NCBI GenBank assembly: GCA_003233255.1
Contig: QILH01000093.1
Span: forward strand, 1-5,006
Source: Gammaproteobacteria bacterium
GTDB taxonomy: Bacteria; Pseudomonadota; Gammaproteobacteria; UBA6429; Thiohalophilaceae
DNA: 5,006 nucleotides
Direction of reading: 5' to 3'
Below the pieces are notes generated by a model. That model worked only from the letters and a program-made list of their open reading frames with translations, had not been told where the DNA came from and searched no databases. A program made the position numbers and the translations under genes. Shown here in pieces: positions 4,836 to 5,006 of the stretch; within the stretch, counting starts at the first letter, position 1; each line of letters starts with the position of its first letter.

Positions 4836-5006
4836 ATGCGACATTATGAGATCATATTTTTGGTCCATCCTGACCAAAGCGAACAGGTCCCGGCGATGAT
4901 ACAAGGCCACCATCGAAGGCAAAGAAGGCAAGATTCACCGCCTGGAAGACTGGGGTCGCCGCCAGCTTGCTTATACCATTCTAAAAATTCACAAAGCGCA
5001 CTACGT
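4836..5006 (+). pseudogene. rpsF: 30S ribosomal protein bS6, frame broken after codon 23, cut by window end
   Basis: ATG 4836, with AAGGGA 6 nt upstream, begins [23 protein letters not shown], nearly the E. coli bS6 N-terminus. After CAA 4902-4904 the frame no longer encodes bS6. From 4903 the +1 frame reads [20 protein letters not shown] and on through [14 protein letters not shown] to the window end, again clearly bS6. Alignment to E. coli requires two residues plus part of a third (R24, Y25, start of K26) that are missing, that is 8 bases. The surviving TACAA at 4900-4904 fits deletion between short direct repeats. The unshifted frame stays open to the window end but encodes non-homologous sequence. 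bS6 normally binds bS18 on the 30S platform. This is either a true lesion or an assembly/read error; the rest of the gene and its operon lie outside. Confidence 0.9.

Overview
The window looks like chromosomal DNA of a gammaproteobacterium. RNase R, RlmB and the start of ribosomal protein bS6 align closely with their Escherichia coli counterparts as I recall them, and rnr-rlmB followed by rpsF is a familiar gammaproteobacterial gene order. I cannot name the genus. The housekeeping genes look moderate in GC. The stretch between rlmB and rpsF is visibly richer in A+T around the vapBC promoter and carries repeats, as expected of an accessory insertion.

Layout. (1) 1-87, minus strand: a complete tRNA-Leu(CAG), divergent from rnr. 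(2) 88-221: a short intergenic region with an extended -10 promoter so close to the rnr ATG that the mRNA is probably leaderless or nearly so. (3) 222-3539: rnr then rlmB, three bases apart on the plus strand and probably one operon. RNase R ends in a very long lysine-rich tail encoded by A-rich DNA with several 7-9 base A runs, and RlmB begins with a basic N-terminal extension. (4) 3540-4552: an accessory island with a degenerate dispersed-repeat relic, a cluster of palindromes forming the vapBC promoter/operator, an intact vapBC toxin-antitoxin pair of the Shigella MvpAT/Salmonella VapBC type, a perfect 15-bp inverted repeat just after vapC, and a second relic resembling the first. (5) 4553-4835: no convincing gene, then a good rpsF promoter with a GC-rich discriminator and a structured leader. 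(6) 4836-5006: the start of rpsF, which shifts frame after codon 23. The size and position of the lesion fit an 8-bp deletion. The gene runs off the window.

The core genes all act on RNA or the ribosome: RNase R degrades structured RNA and takes part in rRNA/tmRNA quality control, RlmB methylates 23S rRNA, and bS6 is a 30S protein. VapC of this subtype also attacks translation, by cleaving initiator tRNA in the characterised enterobacterial homologues. The most notable points are the broken rpsF frame, the leaderless-looking rnr start, the layered palindromic vapBC operator, the rpsF leader hairpins, and the repeats bracketing the toxin-antitoxin module. I did not find clear evidence of a wholly new system.
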